Source: Apus apus (taxonomy: Eukaryota; Chordata; Aves; Apodiformes; Apodidae). From it: a stretch of 64,000 nucleotides of DNA. Positions within the stretch are counted from its first letter, which is position 1. Each line of letters starts with the position of its first letter. Shown in pieces: positions 44,401-57,520 of this stretch. The stretch is taken from the NCBI RefSeq assembly GCF_020740795.1, contig NC_067291.1:13396780-13460779 (forward strand), given 5' to 3'. Made by a program: the position numbers and the translations under genes. The notes under the pieces are model-generated. The model did not search any database. It was not told the DNA's origin and saw only the letters and a list, made by a program, of their open reading frames with translations.

Positions 44401-45965
44401 CTGCAGGGTGAGGGCTGCCTCTGCTCTGCTGCCTGCACAGGACCCAGATGAGGTTGGAGAATGATTTTGTGTGGCCATCGGTCTCTTCATCCCCAGCATT
44501 TTTCTGCCATCTGCCATCTTGAGAAAAAGCAAACAAGAAAAAATAATAAACTCAAATTATTGCCTAATCAACACAGAAATCAGCGCTGTTTGCTCAGCCT
44601 GCGTGCCACAATTAGATGCCATCAGCAAATTTGGGCAGCGTGCCTGGGCTGCAGTCCTTCATCTCTTGAAGACTGACAGGCACCTCGGGGATCTGCAGGC
44701 AGAGGAAGGAGCTGGAATCCATTTGAAGGACTTGGCTGGCTCTTTGGGGAAAGAGCACATGCTTCAGAACTGTAGGAAAAAATGAGTATTGTGTTTATGT
44801 TTATTAAGTACAGGAAGCCCCATACCAGAGGAGGGGATATTTAGGCTGCAGCACTAAGATCTTCAGCCCCATCTCCAGCACCATCTCAGAGTAGTGCGCT
44901 GATTCATGCAGCCTCAGCCCAGCTTGTCTAGCTGGGAGGATGCACTGGGTACATCATTCTGGGAAATGATGGGACATGTCACTTGAACACCCTTATAGAT
45001 AACTGGTAGCCTTGGCAGGGCTGTTGCTGGTCTCTGTAAGTGTGCATGATCTTGGCATTCGGTCTGAAGCCTACATGTTCCTCTTCCTCCTGGGACTGTC
45101 AAACAGACTACTTTTCCAAAAGAAAACATTGGGACCCAAGAGCAGCCCAGTGATTCAGGATGCCTTGGCAGGGATGTGAGGAGACCCCACACCCCATCTT
45201 CTCCTAGTCATTGGAAGGGAGTGTGGCCCCTGAGCTCAGCCCCATTTGTTCTTGATCAAAGAGAGTCAGTTGCTCTGGTTAGGAGGTGGGCAGCTCCAGG
45301 CAGACCCCTGCTGCAGCAGGCCTGTGTCCCCCCATCTCCACACCCAAGACAGAGGCTTGCAGGAGGAAACGGACCTTGGTGACAGTTTGGTGTTGCCCAA
45401 GAGGCTCTGGGAGCTGTCCTGCATGGGGTGCCAAGCCCATCCCTGCTCACCTCCACCCTGGCTCACACGGTGCAGTCAACTGGTTGCATGCTGCAAAGTG
45501 AGGAGCAAGATGGTCTCATCCCAGGACAAAGAGCCTCCTGGGGCTGCTCCTGTGCCCTGTGAGACAGGGAGACAGCTGAGAGCTGGAGCAAGGGGCACCC
45601 TGCCTTCCCCCTCGGTGCCAGCTGGGGAAGGGTGCTTGCAGAGCTGGGGAGGTGGCAAGGGAGGGAGGGCGCTCGGGGTGGCAGGGGTCAGGGTGCTCCT
45701 GCAAGGGAATGGGAAGCAGTGTGGGGCCGGGCAGAGCAGGGGGCAGGACGCCTGGGATCCACTCCCCACTCACACTGGCCTCCACTTCTACTTGTCCCCA
45801 GGGAGGCAGGGCTCAGAGGCGCTTGGAACAGCTCAGAGGAAAGGTGCTGAGACCTGTCCCTCCTCTCCTGGAGGAAAGGGAGTGAGAGGAGCAAGCCTGC
45901 TGAAGCTCCCACGCTCTGAAACGTGATCCTGCTGCGGGCACCTCCCCGGGCCCCTCCTCACCCTC
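41461..45965. other. Intergenic DNA between divergent TICRR and RHCG
   Basis: About 4.5 kb with no supported gene. ORFs up to about 225 codons (for example 45246-45926) have no family features and overlap others. The stretch near 44540-44650 is AT-richer and less simple than its surroundings and could be a conserved non-coding element. No interspersed repeat recognised. Confidence 0.5.
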
Positions 45966-45970
45966 TCCGA

Positions 45971-45980
45971 CCTATATATG
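45971..45980 (+). promoter_or_regulatory. RHCG: TATA-like box of RHCG
   Basis: The word cctatatatg stands about 80 bases before the RHCG start codon, placing transcription start near 46000-46005 and giving a short 5' UTR of about 50 bases. The surrounding DNA is less CpG-dense than the other promoters in the window, as expected for a tissue-restricted gene. Confidence 0.6.
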
Positions 45981-46053
45981 TCGCCGGCCTTGGCCGGATG
46001 GTCTGCTGGGCCCCCGGGGATCCCTGCGGATGGAGCGGCCGAGGCACCAGGGG

Positions 46054-49000
46054 ATGGCAAAGAACACCTACATGCGCTGGCGGCTCCCACTTGTCTGCCT
46101 CCTCTGGGAGGTGGCCATGATCGTCCTCTTCGGGGTCTTTGTGCGCTTCAGCCCCGAAGCCGACGCACACTGGGAGGAAGAGAAGCGAGAGATGAACCTG
46201 ACCAGTGACATAGAGAATGATTTCTACTTCCGATATCCATGTGAGTATTTGGGAAGGCTAGCCCTGCTGCTGGCTGGTCCCCATCCCATACATCCCACCC
46301 CATCCCAAACCTATGGCAAAGCCTGTCTGAGGCGACATGTCCACCAATTGCTGAGAAGCAGGGCTCTTGCCTTGAGGCTGGTTTGGGGTACACCAAAAAG
46401 CAAGAGAAAAGCCTCACAGCCCTCCAGTGCTCTTGGGGCTCAGTCAGCAGGGTACCATGACACCAGTACATGATGTCTTTTTTCCAGGAATAGAGCTGAC
46501 GTGTTCCCAAAACCCTGCAAGTTTCGGCTCGCTGCCCCCTCCCTCGGCTCTGGATCAGAGCAAGCTTTTCTGTGCAAACGGAGGAAAGGCTGTTGAGATC
46601 CTGTGGCATCTTCCTCCTCTTCCTATCTCCTCCCCCTCACCAGTAAATTACCCTTTAGCTACTGGCATTCTGATACTGAAGTCCCCCTAACCTGCCAGGT
46701 TCCCAAGGCTTTAAGTCACTGCTTTGTATTGCCACGGGGATTATTGAGGTGGTAGAGCCCTTCTGGCCAGGTAGTGCCTTTGGCTGGCTTTGATCTCCAG
46801 GGCTGGTCATCTTTGTGAACTGTTCAGAACAGGCTGCTTCTGTAGGCAGTTGTTTCCAAGGAAGCAACAGGCCTGAGTCATGAGTCTATTTAGAACATTT
46901 CCATTAAAAACACCTGCTAAATCAAAGGAGCTATAGAAACCTGTAGCTGCTGAGGATTAGCTGGTGCAGAAAAGGATTTGCTTACAGAAACCCACTGCTC
47001 AGCCAGCCCTCGGGTTAATGTACGGCTGTGGCTGCGCCGGGCTCTCCTTTGAGATCTACCCTTGGGACTAATCCCACTCCCATCAGGAGTCCAAGAAAGC
47101 TTATAGGAGCTAAGGGCGTGACATCTCTTCTGTCCTCTTAACCCACCCCTGCTCCACAGCACCAAACATTCCCCCTGGAATGGCTGCATGGATTCACACA
47201 GCTCAACCAACCTGAGAGCAACTGCTCAGCTCAGTTTAGCTTTGAATTGCATTTCTGTTTAAGACCCGAGGGAGGGCTCACGTGTCCAAAAGCACAGATG
47301 CTTTTTCTCCATTATCAAATCAGAAATTCTCTCTGTGAAGGTGGATAAACATGGCAAGGTGACCAAGCTCTGGTATTTTGATCCCTGTGTCCATGCAGCA
47401 CCACTCAGAAGAGAGTGTGATGGTTGAACACCCGAGGATCATTTGTATTACCATGTCCGTGACCGCTGCTGTCCATAGGACCTGTCTGCAGTGGCAGTGG
47501 GATAGGAGTCGTGAACTGACAGGTCCTCCAAGCCCAGAGATGACTGGGAAGGCAGGCAGATGGAAGCCCATGCACAGTCGTGTCTGTGGTGCCCATTGCC
47601 AGGTCCAGTCAGTGAGACTATTCCTTCTCATTTTGTATCACACAGTGATATTCCCTAATGGGTGACTCATCTGCTCTCTAGGGTAAAGAAATTAGATTCT
47701 CTGGCACAGGTAGCATTCCCAAAGCTCAAACACTTCCTCTCAGTAACGATGGCAATTGTTCTCCCACAAAAGCAGTGTCACAAAACCTTTAGGGCATCGC
47801 AGCACCTGGGCAGCCTCTGGTGCCAACGTTTTTCTTCCCAAGGGAAAACAAATGCAAGGGTTAGAAAAGGGCTTTAGACTGAGTGAGGTTGGAAGAAAGA
47901 CTTTCTCTTCCTCCAGGGTTGGTACAGGATCTTACACACAGTGGGGATCCTCTCTGTTTTCAGAGGACACACAATCCACAGCTTTGACCCTGACCTGTTT
48001 ATTTCTGCTTTGAGGATGAAAGTAGGAACATATCACGCAAATGCCAGCAGATAATTCTAGCTGTGTATTGTGCTGCTTACACTGGAGAAGAGAGGTGGGG
48101 AGAATAAATCCAGCTGCAGAGGGAAAGTCTATGGGATTGTATGGTAAGATCAGAGTTTGGAAGACTGGTGCTTAGGACATGTGGAGAAGTGCATTTGAAG
48201 TGACCTCTGCTGAACAGTGCCAGCTGCAGGTCTCGTCTCCTTCCTCTGTTTTAATGAGTGATTTCACAGGCATGGGGGGTGTTTTTTAAAAAGAAGCAGA
48301 TTAACCTGTCTGTGGAACATGGCACCACATTGCTGGAGCCTGTCCAAATGCTCATCCTTAGACAAGTTGCAAGATCTTGTAAAGCACCAAGGGACAAAAG
48401 CCACAGCTTCAGCAGAGCTACACCTCACCTGTATCCTCACCCAGCCCTTAATGGAAGCAGCAGATACAACCCCAGTGTCTCTGTGGGAGCAGATCTGGGC
48501 GTCCTGGATTTCAGCACAGGTTCAGGGTACAGAAGATTCTCAATCACTGAATTTCCTTTGCTTTGAGCTTTTGTCCTCTCTGAGGTGCCTAGACATTGCC
48601 AGTTATAGTGGCTATAATGGTTTGTGCACTGCATCATGCAGAACTCACTGGTCTATCTCCTTCAATTTTGTGCTTACCTGCTGAGGGTTTGCTGGTGGGA
48701 GTCTCTCACGGGGGGAACCCAGACTTGTGTCTCCTGCTCTTTTCATGGGCAGAGTGGCCTCCAGTGTGAGGAGTTGCATGGTTCAGTCTGCAAGTGTGCA
48801 GTGTTTCAGCTCACTTAATTGCAGAGAGATGCTTATCTGACAGAAACGTGCAGCATTAAAAAGTACAGCAGGTTTACTGCACCAAGAAGTCTTTTAAGAG
48901 GCTCACGCAGGTTTGGATTCCCCCGGGGAAGGGCATCTGAGGGGCTCGAGTTAGCAGGTCTGAACATTTGTGGGAAGAACTGGGTCTCTTTGGTTTAAGC

Positions 49001-52000
49001 ACTCAAAAATTTCACAAGGTGGGATCCTGGTCTCAGGGGTATTTTGCCACTGATTTCAGAGTAATTTAAAAATGTGCTTGTAAACTTCCCTTGTTCTTGT
49101 ACTCTTCTTCCTCTCAGCCATCACCAGGACCCTGCATTGGGTGAACTTACTCAAAATGACCATTCACGTGTTTTAACAAAAATTCACAGTTCATTTTACA
49201 CAACACTTTTGCAAAAGGGAGAAAAAAACCCGGAAATTTGGACATTACATTTGTCTCTGGTCCTCTCTTGCATACAGCTTTTAATAAACATTTTTCACTT
49301 TAAAGACTGAGTCTTTTAACCAATCAGCAGTTTCCAAAAGCTGAGCCATTTTCAGACTTAGAAATGTGGGGACATGGGACAAACACACACGTTCTCTTGA
49401 CTGTTCCCTCTGCTGCCACTGATGTGGTCAGTTTCCTTTCACTGCCAACTTCAAACAGCACTCGCAGCCCTGCCTTCCTCACAGAGCTGATGGTACCTTC
49501 CCTCCACACAGCCTTCCAGGATGTCCATGTGATGATCTTTGTGGGCTTTGGATTCCTTATGACCTTCCTCAAGCGTTATGGATTCGGAGCTGTGGGTTTC
49601 AATTTCCTCCTTGCTGCCTTTGGGATCCAGTGGGCTCTCCTGATGCAAGGCTGGTTCCACTCTTTCAAGAGCGGGAAGATCCTCATTGGAGTGGAGAAGT
49701 AAGGAGCAAATGGGCTCTGGGATGCCACCTCTTGACTGGGCAGTGGAAGAGCTGGGACAAGAGCCAAGCAGCTGGTAGTACCTGTCCCTCTGTTACGTGC
49801 AACACATGTCCAAAATGTTGTCTTCCCTCTGCATACCTCCTCTTGCTCTCCACCTTTTAGCCCAAAAGTACCTGCCATTATGGTAGTACCACTCAAAGGG
49901 AAATGTGAGGCAAGCATCACCCCTTAGTCCCAAGCCAAGCACCATGGATGCCAGTGCTTGAAACGTACACAGTCCACATTATTTAAATGATTTAGGAGAA
50001 AGCACCTTTCCTGGACAATATGTCAGGGTGGGAGGAAGATCAGTGGGAAACCCGGGGCTGGCTCCTAAATCACCTATTCATCTTCAGGTGGGATCTCTAG
50101 AGCTGGACGTGGGTGCGGGTGACTTATGGGAGAGTATTTCCTCATTAAACCACAATTATCCTTCCCTCTTTCCAGCCTGATCAATGCTGATTTCTGTGTG
50201 GGCTCTGTGTGCATTGCCTTTGGGGCCATCCTGGGCAAAACCAGCCCCATCCAGCTCCTCATCATGACTTTGTTTCAAGTCACGCTCTTCTCGGTGAATG
50301 AGTACATCCTCCTCAACCTGCTCCACGTAAGGCTCTAGGAAGGACTTTGTGCCTGAAATTTCCCTCTAACCTGTTTTCCATGTTGAAATATGGATGTTGT
50401 AGGAGGAAATCAAGTAACAAAGGGACAAGATGTCTGTTGGCAGAGTCAGGGTTCCTGCCCTCTGGAAGAGGGCTTGCCAGGCTGGGAAGCAAATGAGCTC
50501 CCAGAAGCCCTGAGCGCACATGTGAGCCAGCCTGGCTATCACTGCAACCTGCTTGCCATTGGGAAACTCCCCTCTGCTTCAATGGCTTCCAAGGGAAAGC
50601 TAAGAGGAATGCTATGACCTTGCACGGGACCAGAGCATTTTTGCCTGCCCTTCCCCATGATGGATGGATGGGTGGGCAGACAAGCTGGGCAAGATGAAAA
50701 CTAGCTCCAAGACAAGTGGCAATTGCAGAAGTGAATCTTCTGTTTTCCCATGCAGGTTAAGGATGCAGGTGGCTCCATGACCATTCACACCTTTGGAGCC
50801 TACTTTGGCCTCACAGTGACACGTATCCTGTACAGACCCAACCTGGAGCAGAGTAAGGACAAGCAGGGCTCTGTGTACCACTCCGACCTCTTTGCTATGA
50901 TCGGTGAGTCAGCCCCTGCCTCAGGGGCACTGGCACGTGTGGAACACTTGGCTGCAGTGGGCTGGTCCCTCCTGTGTCTCTGGGAAACCCAAACTGAAAC
51001 CAGGATCTGGGGCTGAGAAGCTCTGTATCCTAGTTTTCCACCTCTCAGAGCTATTCAGCTCCCTTCATCAGAGGCTAGGCTAAGGTGGTGTCTGGGAAGA
51101 CAAGGACACATTTTGGATCGTCTCTCTGCCAGCTCCTCCTGATCCTGGTCCTACCAAGGCAGGGGGAACAGCTCTGGGGTAGTAGGACTACGGAATTCAA
51201 CTTCCCCCTGCACAGAAATATCTTCTTTAGAGTTTTTTTTCCAATCCTAGATAATTTATTTTCCTCTTTGTCCCATACTCCCCATCCCACCAGGTACCCT
51301 GTATCTATGGATGTACTGGCCCAGTTTTAACTCAGCAATTTCTGACCACGGGGATGCCCAGCACCGGGCTGCCATTAACACATACTGCTCTCTGGCTGCT
51401 TGTGTGCTCACCACAATGGCCTTCTCCAGCATGCTGCAGAAGAAAGGCAAGCTTGACATGGTAAGCTGGGAGCAGAGAGACCTGCACAAGGTTCATGTAA
51501 GGTCCAGGAAGTGAATGGCACTTGTCCTTTGCTGAACAGATAGTGGGTTTCAGGGTGTGGTGGTACAACCAGCATTGAAACAGAAACCCAGAGGCTGTAT
51601 TGAATACGCTGGTGGGAAGCAAGTCCTGTAGTGCCTGAGGTGCAAGGTGATGCCCTGCACATGGTGGACCTAAGTCACAGCAGGACTGGACTTGCTCTGC
51701 CCAGACTGCTACTGATGGGCATGTTGCAGAGCCATGTTTGGCAGCACTCACCAGCAAACTGAGCAGGGTCTGCACGGCAGCTTGTGAGCAACCGGGGGGC
51801 TGAGTTGTATGTTATGTGTGTGGGTGACATGTCTCTGTGACAGCAGAGCTCGCATGACACATGGGTGAGACAATTTCCATCTCAGATTTGTGGATGCAAA
51901 GAACGTGTGTGGTACGGGGAGTGGGAGTCTGTGTGCCTGTGCTACACACAGAGGCTGCCTGTTCTCTTGTTTTTCACCAACAAGCAAGAAAATGGGCCCC

Positions 52001-53992
52001 GATATTTCCTCTGGAAGCATTTTCAGAGCTGACTCTTCCACTTGCCATTTGCACCATCCCTGAGCAATTGCAGTCTCCCCAAGATGCCAAGACAGGGCCC
52101 TCACTTCTGCAGGTCCACATCCAGAACGCGACGCTGGCGGGCGGCGTGGCCGTGGGCACCAGCGCAGAGATGATGCTGACTCCATACGGCTCCCTCATTG
52201 TTGGGTTCATCTCTGGCATCGTGTCCACAGTGGGGTATGTCTACCTCACGGTGAGTGCTGCTCTGGGGGTCTGCAGCCCCGGTCCTGCTAAGGAGACCAG
52301 GAACGGATTCACTTCCCTTTGAGGGTTCCTGCTTTACACCTCCCCTTATGGAGATGCATTTCTGACTCCGTTTACTGCCCCAAAATGACCAGGAAGGTTC
52401 AGTCTCCCAACAGGAGAGAGTGTTTGGAGGATATGTTATTTTATCTTGAGCTTGGCTCACATCTTTGTCTACAAGCCCTTAGCTCTTTAATGGGACACAA
52501 AATCACTTTTCTTTCTTTGCTCATCACAGTCCCCCATGGAAGGAACTAACCCTTTCCAGGGCTATGCTCATGTCCCTGATCTCTCTCTACCTCCCTTCTT
52601 CTCAGCCTTTTTTGGAGTCCAAGTTGCACATCCAGGATACCTGTGGCATTCACAACCTCCACGCCATGCCAGGCCTCATTGGGGGCATTGTGGGGGCCAT
52701 CACTGCAGCTGCAGCCACAGAGGATGTATATGGAAAGGAAGGGTAAGACAGCTTGAAATTCCTCCTTGAGAATAGATTTTACCTGGGGCCCCTTGAGCAA
52801 TTAACTGCCCTTGTTAATTTTCCAGAATTGCCCCTCACCCCCCTCAAAAATATGTGGTATATGGACTGTGTTGGGCTTATTGAAGTGTAAAAGCATCATC
52901 TTGCAGCTGACTTCTGGTGGTCTCAAAAAATGAGCCATAACCCTGCTCCCTGGCATTATTCTGAAGCACGGTGGGTGGGGAAGTGCTCCTCCCTCCATCG
53001 CTGCATTGTTTTGGGGGGTCAGGTAAGGCTGAAGGTATGAGTACAGAAGAAATGTTTATATTTTGGGCTCTTCATAGATAAAGGTTTGCCAGAGCCAGAG
53101 GAGAAGGAAGGGATCAGTGTTTTGTGTCATTGTGACACTCTCCTGGTCCCTTGCAAAGGCGGGATGGGCTAGGGAGGAGGCCCCAGGGGAGAGTGGCAGC
53201 ACAGCTCCTCCAGAGCTGGGGACAGTCTCCCGCCAGGAGCAATCCTCGCCCTTTTTGACCTTGGCAGGTTCATCAAGGCCTTTGACTTCACTGGCACGTA
53301 CCAGACACGGACACCCAGTGTGCAAGGAGGGTTCCAGGCGGCTGGCATTGTGGTGTCTCTGCTGATGGCTTTTGGCGGGGGGGCCCTTGTTGGTAAGCAG
53401 GAGGGGAGGACGTAAAGGGGATGATGAAATGGAGGCATCCACGTGCTCCTGCCTGTGGCTGGATGTGTCCTTCTCGCCTGCTCTGTGAGGGTTGCAGCCT
53501 CTGGCCTGCTCACATTCCTCGGGATGCCCTGCCATGGGATGACCACCCCGAAGCCCATAGGCGCAGGGGTAACCAGGCAGCCGTGGGGGGGAGCAAGCTC
53601 AGGTGGGTTTGGAGCAAAGGGGGGATCAGCACCGAGCACCGCTCCAGGGCTGCGCTTGCCCCTTTTGCTGCCGGGACGGGTGGCCTCCGTTGCATCCACA
53701 CCCTGCTGGCATTCCAGCGGGCACTCCGGCTGCCCGCCCACCGCGCTGCCCGCCTGCTTCCAGGGGCCATCCTGAAGCTGCCCGTCTGGGGTGACGCCGC
53801 GGCGGAGAACTGCTTCGAGGACGAGGTGTACTGGGAGGTGAGGCGGGGCCGGGCGGCGGGCGCGGGGCGGGCGGCACGAGGTGGCGCTGCGGGCCCGCGG
53901 GCTGAGCGCGCTCTGCCGCGCCGCAGGTGCCGGAGGAGCAGGAGAGCGACGCGTACCACATGCACAACCCCGACAAACCCGCCTCGCCCTGA
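46054..53992 (+). CDS. RHCG: Ammonium transporter Rh type C
   Basis: Rh-family NH3/NH4+ channel of epithelial plasma membranes, notably kidney collecting duct. Coding exons: 46054-46240, 49512-49698, 50176-50326, 50756-50903, 51294-51460, 52113-52250, 52606-52742, 53268-53392, 53764-53837, 53927-53992; phases close to give 459 aa (human 479). About a dozen hydrophobic membrane segments. The pore residues are present with an offset of one from human: twin histidines H186 (in [12 protein letters not shown]) and H345 (in HNLHAMPG), and the phenylalanine gate F131 (NADFC) and F236 (WPSFNSA). The extracellular sequon NLT at N48 is kept. The C-terminal tail is short (to NPDKPASP) and lacks the Ser/Pro/Val-rich end of human RHCG. 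Start set at the ATG giving [13 protein letters not shown] (human MAWNTNLRWRLPL); an in-frame ATG at 46030 would add eight residues. Exon 9-10 region is GC-rich. Confidence 0.96.
46241..49511 (+). other. RHCG: RHCG intron 1
   Basis: The longest RHCG intron (3.3 kb). It starts with GTGAGT and ends at the cacacag acceptor. No nested gene, RNA or interspersed repeat recognised; ORFs within it are short and unrelated to each other. Confidence 0.7.
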
Positions 53993-54200
53993 GCCGCCCG
54001 CAGCCCCTCTGCCGCCCCCCGCCCGGGCACTGCCTCCGCAGGGGCTGCCCGCCATCCTCCCGCCGCCTCTTCCTCCACCGCAGGACCCTGGCCCCTGCTC
54101 CGGAGGGGCAAAGGCTTTGGGTTTTGTTTCCCCCCTCGTGATGGCGAGGCGCTCGGCCTGGCTCTGCTCTCCTGCTTTTGTAACGAGCTGTTGTGTATCA

Positions 54201-54206
54201 AATAAA
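54201..54206 (+). promoter_or_regulatory. Poly(A) signal AATAAA, RHCG
   Basis: AATAAA about 209 bases past the RHCG stop, followed within 30 bases by a TG-rich stretch (ctgtgctcccttgtgtgagg). It marks a compact 3' UTR. Confidence 0.85.
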
Positions 54207-54249
54207 AACGTGTTCTTCTTTCCAGGCCTGTGCTCCCTTGTGTGAGGGG

Positions 54250-55000
54250 TGGGGTGGGGTGGGATGTCGCCCAGACCCCGGCAGCACAGAGTTCTTGGCA
54301 CCTGGGGGTGCAGCAGAGGAGCCAGGGCACCCCCGGTGCCCGGGGGCTGCGATGGATGCACAAGCAACGGCGATGTGGGGATAGCTCGGGCTTGGGAGCT
54401 GGCACCTTGAAACACAGCAGCTGGAGGGAGCAGCCAGACTTCTCGTGGCAGGAGCCAAGCACAGGCTGGGCTGGTGCTGTTTGAGGGGTGGGTTCTGGGG
54501 TGCAGTGACTGTCCCAGTGCTCACACTGCTGTCTGAGGGCCAGCTTTGAGTCTGGCTACACCTTGGCATGCCTTCACCTTCTCAGCTGCTCTCCCGAGGC
54601 CTCCATCAGCACCTTGGGACCTCTGTTAGTGCCAGCACAGCCTGGCAAGACCCTTTCCTTCAGTTTCAGCCGTTTCTCCCAGTGTCACCAAACCACATTT
54701 CCCACTTATTTACCAGTGCTATCCTGACGGAAAGAGCCCAAATCCAGGGCACAGCCCCCAGCTCTTAACCGGACCATTTGGCTTCAGCCAGAGTTGGAGA
54801 AAGCAGGAATGAAAATCAGGCCCCAAACCTGCATGTTTTCCAGAATGATATGATATCAGGAGCAGGAGAGGGAACGAGGGGGAAAGGGAGGTAGGACAGC
54901 TGATAGGTCTCTTCACCACATCTAGCTGTAACTCTCACACCTGATGGGGGGAGTCAAAAGTAGCTATTCACGTCCCCTTGGGATATGACACCCTCATTTT
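54250..55000. other. Non-coding DNA downstream of RHCG
   Basis: No gene or repeat recognised. Overlapping minus-strand ORFs (up to about 300 codons at 53510-54415) run antisense through the RHCG 3' end and are composition artefacts. Confidence 0.5.
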
Positions 55001-55009
55001 CCATGCCGG

Positions 55010-55170
55010 GTAAAGACAAAAACCCTTTACAACATGTTTCTGGAATTTGTCAGCGGCTGCCAGCAGCAGCATGTTAATTAAATGTCGGCAAAGATGGAAG
55101 CAAGAGGCTCTGCTCTAATTGGACACTTTGCTTGGTGGAGCTGAAAAACATTGTGACAGAGGAGGAGGCG
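55010..55170. other. Candidate conserved non-coding element A
   Basis: An AT-richer, non-repetitive island with a ttaattaa homeobox core (55074-55081), ctaattgg and other words typical of developmental enhancers. No ORF explains it. The call is by composition only. Confidence 0.3.
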
Positions 55171-57294
55171 CCGAAACACTGTGTTCCCCGCCATGGCGCG
55201 GGGACAGGGACAGCCAGGCACAGGAGATGCTCGCCTCTGATCCCGTGTTGCCACAGTTTGGCCTGAGACAACCTCGCTGTTGAAAAAAAGAAGAGTAACA
55301 AAATAAGAAAAGGCCTAAAATCCTCTATAGGCAAGGTCTCAGCCATGGCAGTGGTGTGGGAATCAGGGAAAAGGTTGTTGGCTAAAGGGAAATGCAGAAA
55401 TACCATACTTCTTGGGCTGTGAGGAGCTCTAGCCCCCGTGCAAGCTAGTGGTATGTTGTATATGCTTTTATGATGGCAAAGGAGATGTCTGACAGGGGTT
55501 AGAAATAGTCTCAGGAAAATAATACCTGCGGAGACTGAGTGTACATCAAGCTGCACCCTTTCCCCAGGGCAGGGATGGGAGAATAGGGGACAATTCCTGA
55601 TTTCTCTGTGCTGGCATCTGCTGAAGGAATGAGATCTCCTCTCAGCCTCTTTGCACTGACAAAAGCATGTAACAGATATTTTCTGTTCACAGATTCATCC
55701 ATGGAGCCCATCAGAAACCATCACAGGGACATTTACTGACAGGTGCTGCAGGCAATCCCATTTCAAAAGTGAAGTCCTAGATGTTTTACCCCAAGTCTTC
55801 AAAACCACCTGAAAGCAGAAGCAGACCTCTTGGGCACTGCATTTCATCCTGCCTCACCAGACTAGTGCCCTTCTGTTCCACCCCGCATGACCAGAAGGTG
55901 TTGTCCCAGACAAGCCAGCATCCAGCTGTGCCAGCGCCCAGGGGAGGCAGTGTCCCACCATGGGGAATACCATGTGTCCCCGTGGCCTCCGGTGTTCCCT
56001 CGCAGCAGCTTGCAAGGGGCTGCAGGGATCAGTAACTGCAAAGAATGAGCAATCCTCGTTGCTTTAACGAGGTGGACAGCCCGCACCTCTGGTGTGAGCG
56101 CCAGGAGATGGTCCTACCCCATGTGCGCGTGCCAGCAGAGGGAGCCCCAACCCTGCTCCCTGTCCCTCCGGGCTCTGCCTCCTCCTCGTGGGAAGACACC
56201 TAAATTGCCCAGCCTGCTGGGCAGCGAAGCGTTTTATTGCCCGTGCTCTTGAGGAGCTCAGTCTGGTCTCAGTACCTAAATCACTCGCTGGGGCCAGCCT
56301 TGCAGTTTTAATTCCCTGGCAAACAATGCCGGGGTCGGGCTGGCGTGTTTGAAGTGCGGTCGCGGCCCCAGCGGTGGACAGAGGGCTTCTCAACGGGGGA
56401 GGATGGAGAGCAGAGGATTGGGCAGGCAGGAGGACGTGTGAGAAAGGGGCTGTCGATACCCGCGGGGATTAGGTGGTACAAATTGGCTGGGAAGCACCGG
56501 AGGCATTGACCAAAGTTGTCCTGGGGCAGGTTCCCATGGGGGGGCTGGCTGAAACAACCCGCCTTCAAGGAGGCTGGAAACCCAGGCCGGCTGCTAATCC
56601 CCTGCAATCTATAGGGCACAGGGCAGAAAAGAGGTTAAAAACAAAAAAACAAAAACCCTCGAAAATCTCGTGTAAAGGTGGTGGTTTCCCCAAAGGGTTG
56701 ATGTTAGAGAGAGCAGGAAGGGGGTGGGGGAGCAGGGAACAGCATCGTTTAATCCCTCTTTTAATAGGCAGGTGGTGGGCTTTGCTTGCACTCCCGCTCC
56801 TGTGAGCTGCTGCAGACGTTTCAGGGGAAATCACCTTTGCTCACCTCTGCTGTCCCCCATTCCTGGTGGGGACCCCGTGCCTCTGCAGAGGATCCCCATC
56901 TGCGGGCCTACCTGGGAGAAGGTGGGTCGTGTGCTTACATCTGTGCCCACGTGTGTGTTGGTGTGTGTGGGCGCAGGTACATGATGCAAACCTCAGATTT
57001 GGGCTGAAACGGGCTCGTTGCACACCCGGGGCACTGGCCACAGCAGACCTCCCACTGGTGGTGTGCCCATGTGTACAAAGCCCTCTGTCCCCACGCACGT
57101 GTCCTCAGCCTTCTTGACCACGTGCAGCCAGCACACCGAAAACCACGTTGCCCACCTTGCTGGCAGTGCCAGCACCCCTTTGCACACACGTGCACCTCCC
57201 TCTGCCTTTGCTGTGCACCTCCTTCTACCTTTGCCCTGGTGCAAGCACGTGTGTGCTGAACTTGGCATGTCCACTCCTGCGTGAGCCGCGCTCC
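55171..57294. other. Intergenic DNA
   Basis: No gene or RNA recognised. It contains a small perfect hairpin at 56054-56072 (7-base arms around gcttt) and a loose gtgtgt/cacacg-rich stretch at about 56940-57250 that creates chance ORFs on both strands. Confidence 0.4.
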
Positions 57295-57520
57295 AGCCCC
57301 TTCTGAAGGAGTGCTGTAAATTGTAATCAGATTAGGGCAGGCGGTCGCTTAGGGCCCTTGAAAAGGGCATACGTCCCCTCATCAGTACCTAGCATTGAGT
57401 TGCACAAAGGGTCTAAGTAACCCTGCAGGGGTCGGGCCCTCTGGAGCGCAGGGGAGGGGGCTTGCCTTTCTTTTCTCTCTGTCCCTTGTAATTATGTCAA
57501 TTTGCTAGCCAAATTGTTTG
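57295..57520. other. Candidate conserved non-coding element B
   Basis: An island with ttgtaatcagatta, ttgtaattatgtcaatttgc and similar homeobox/POU-like words, unlike the GC-rich simple sequence around it. It has no coding frame. Prediction from composition only. Confidence 0.3.

Noticed and set aside
45246-45926. 226-codon plus-strand frame upstream of RHCG
   Set aside because: No hydrophobic pattern, domain or conserved motif, and it is overlapped by several equally long frames.
53421-54462. Overlapping 270-300 codon frames on both strands at the RHCG 3' end
   Set aside because: The plus frame includes the true exon 9 but reads through introns; the minus frames are antisense GC shadows.
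56054-56072. Small perfect hairpin, possible structured RNA
   Set aside because: A seven-base stem with a five-base loop is expected by chance at this scale and has no RNA-gene context.
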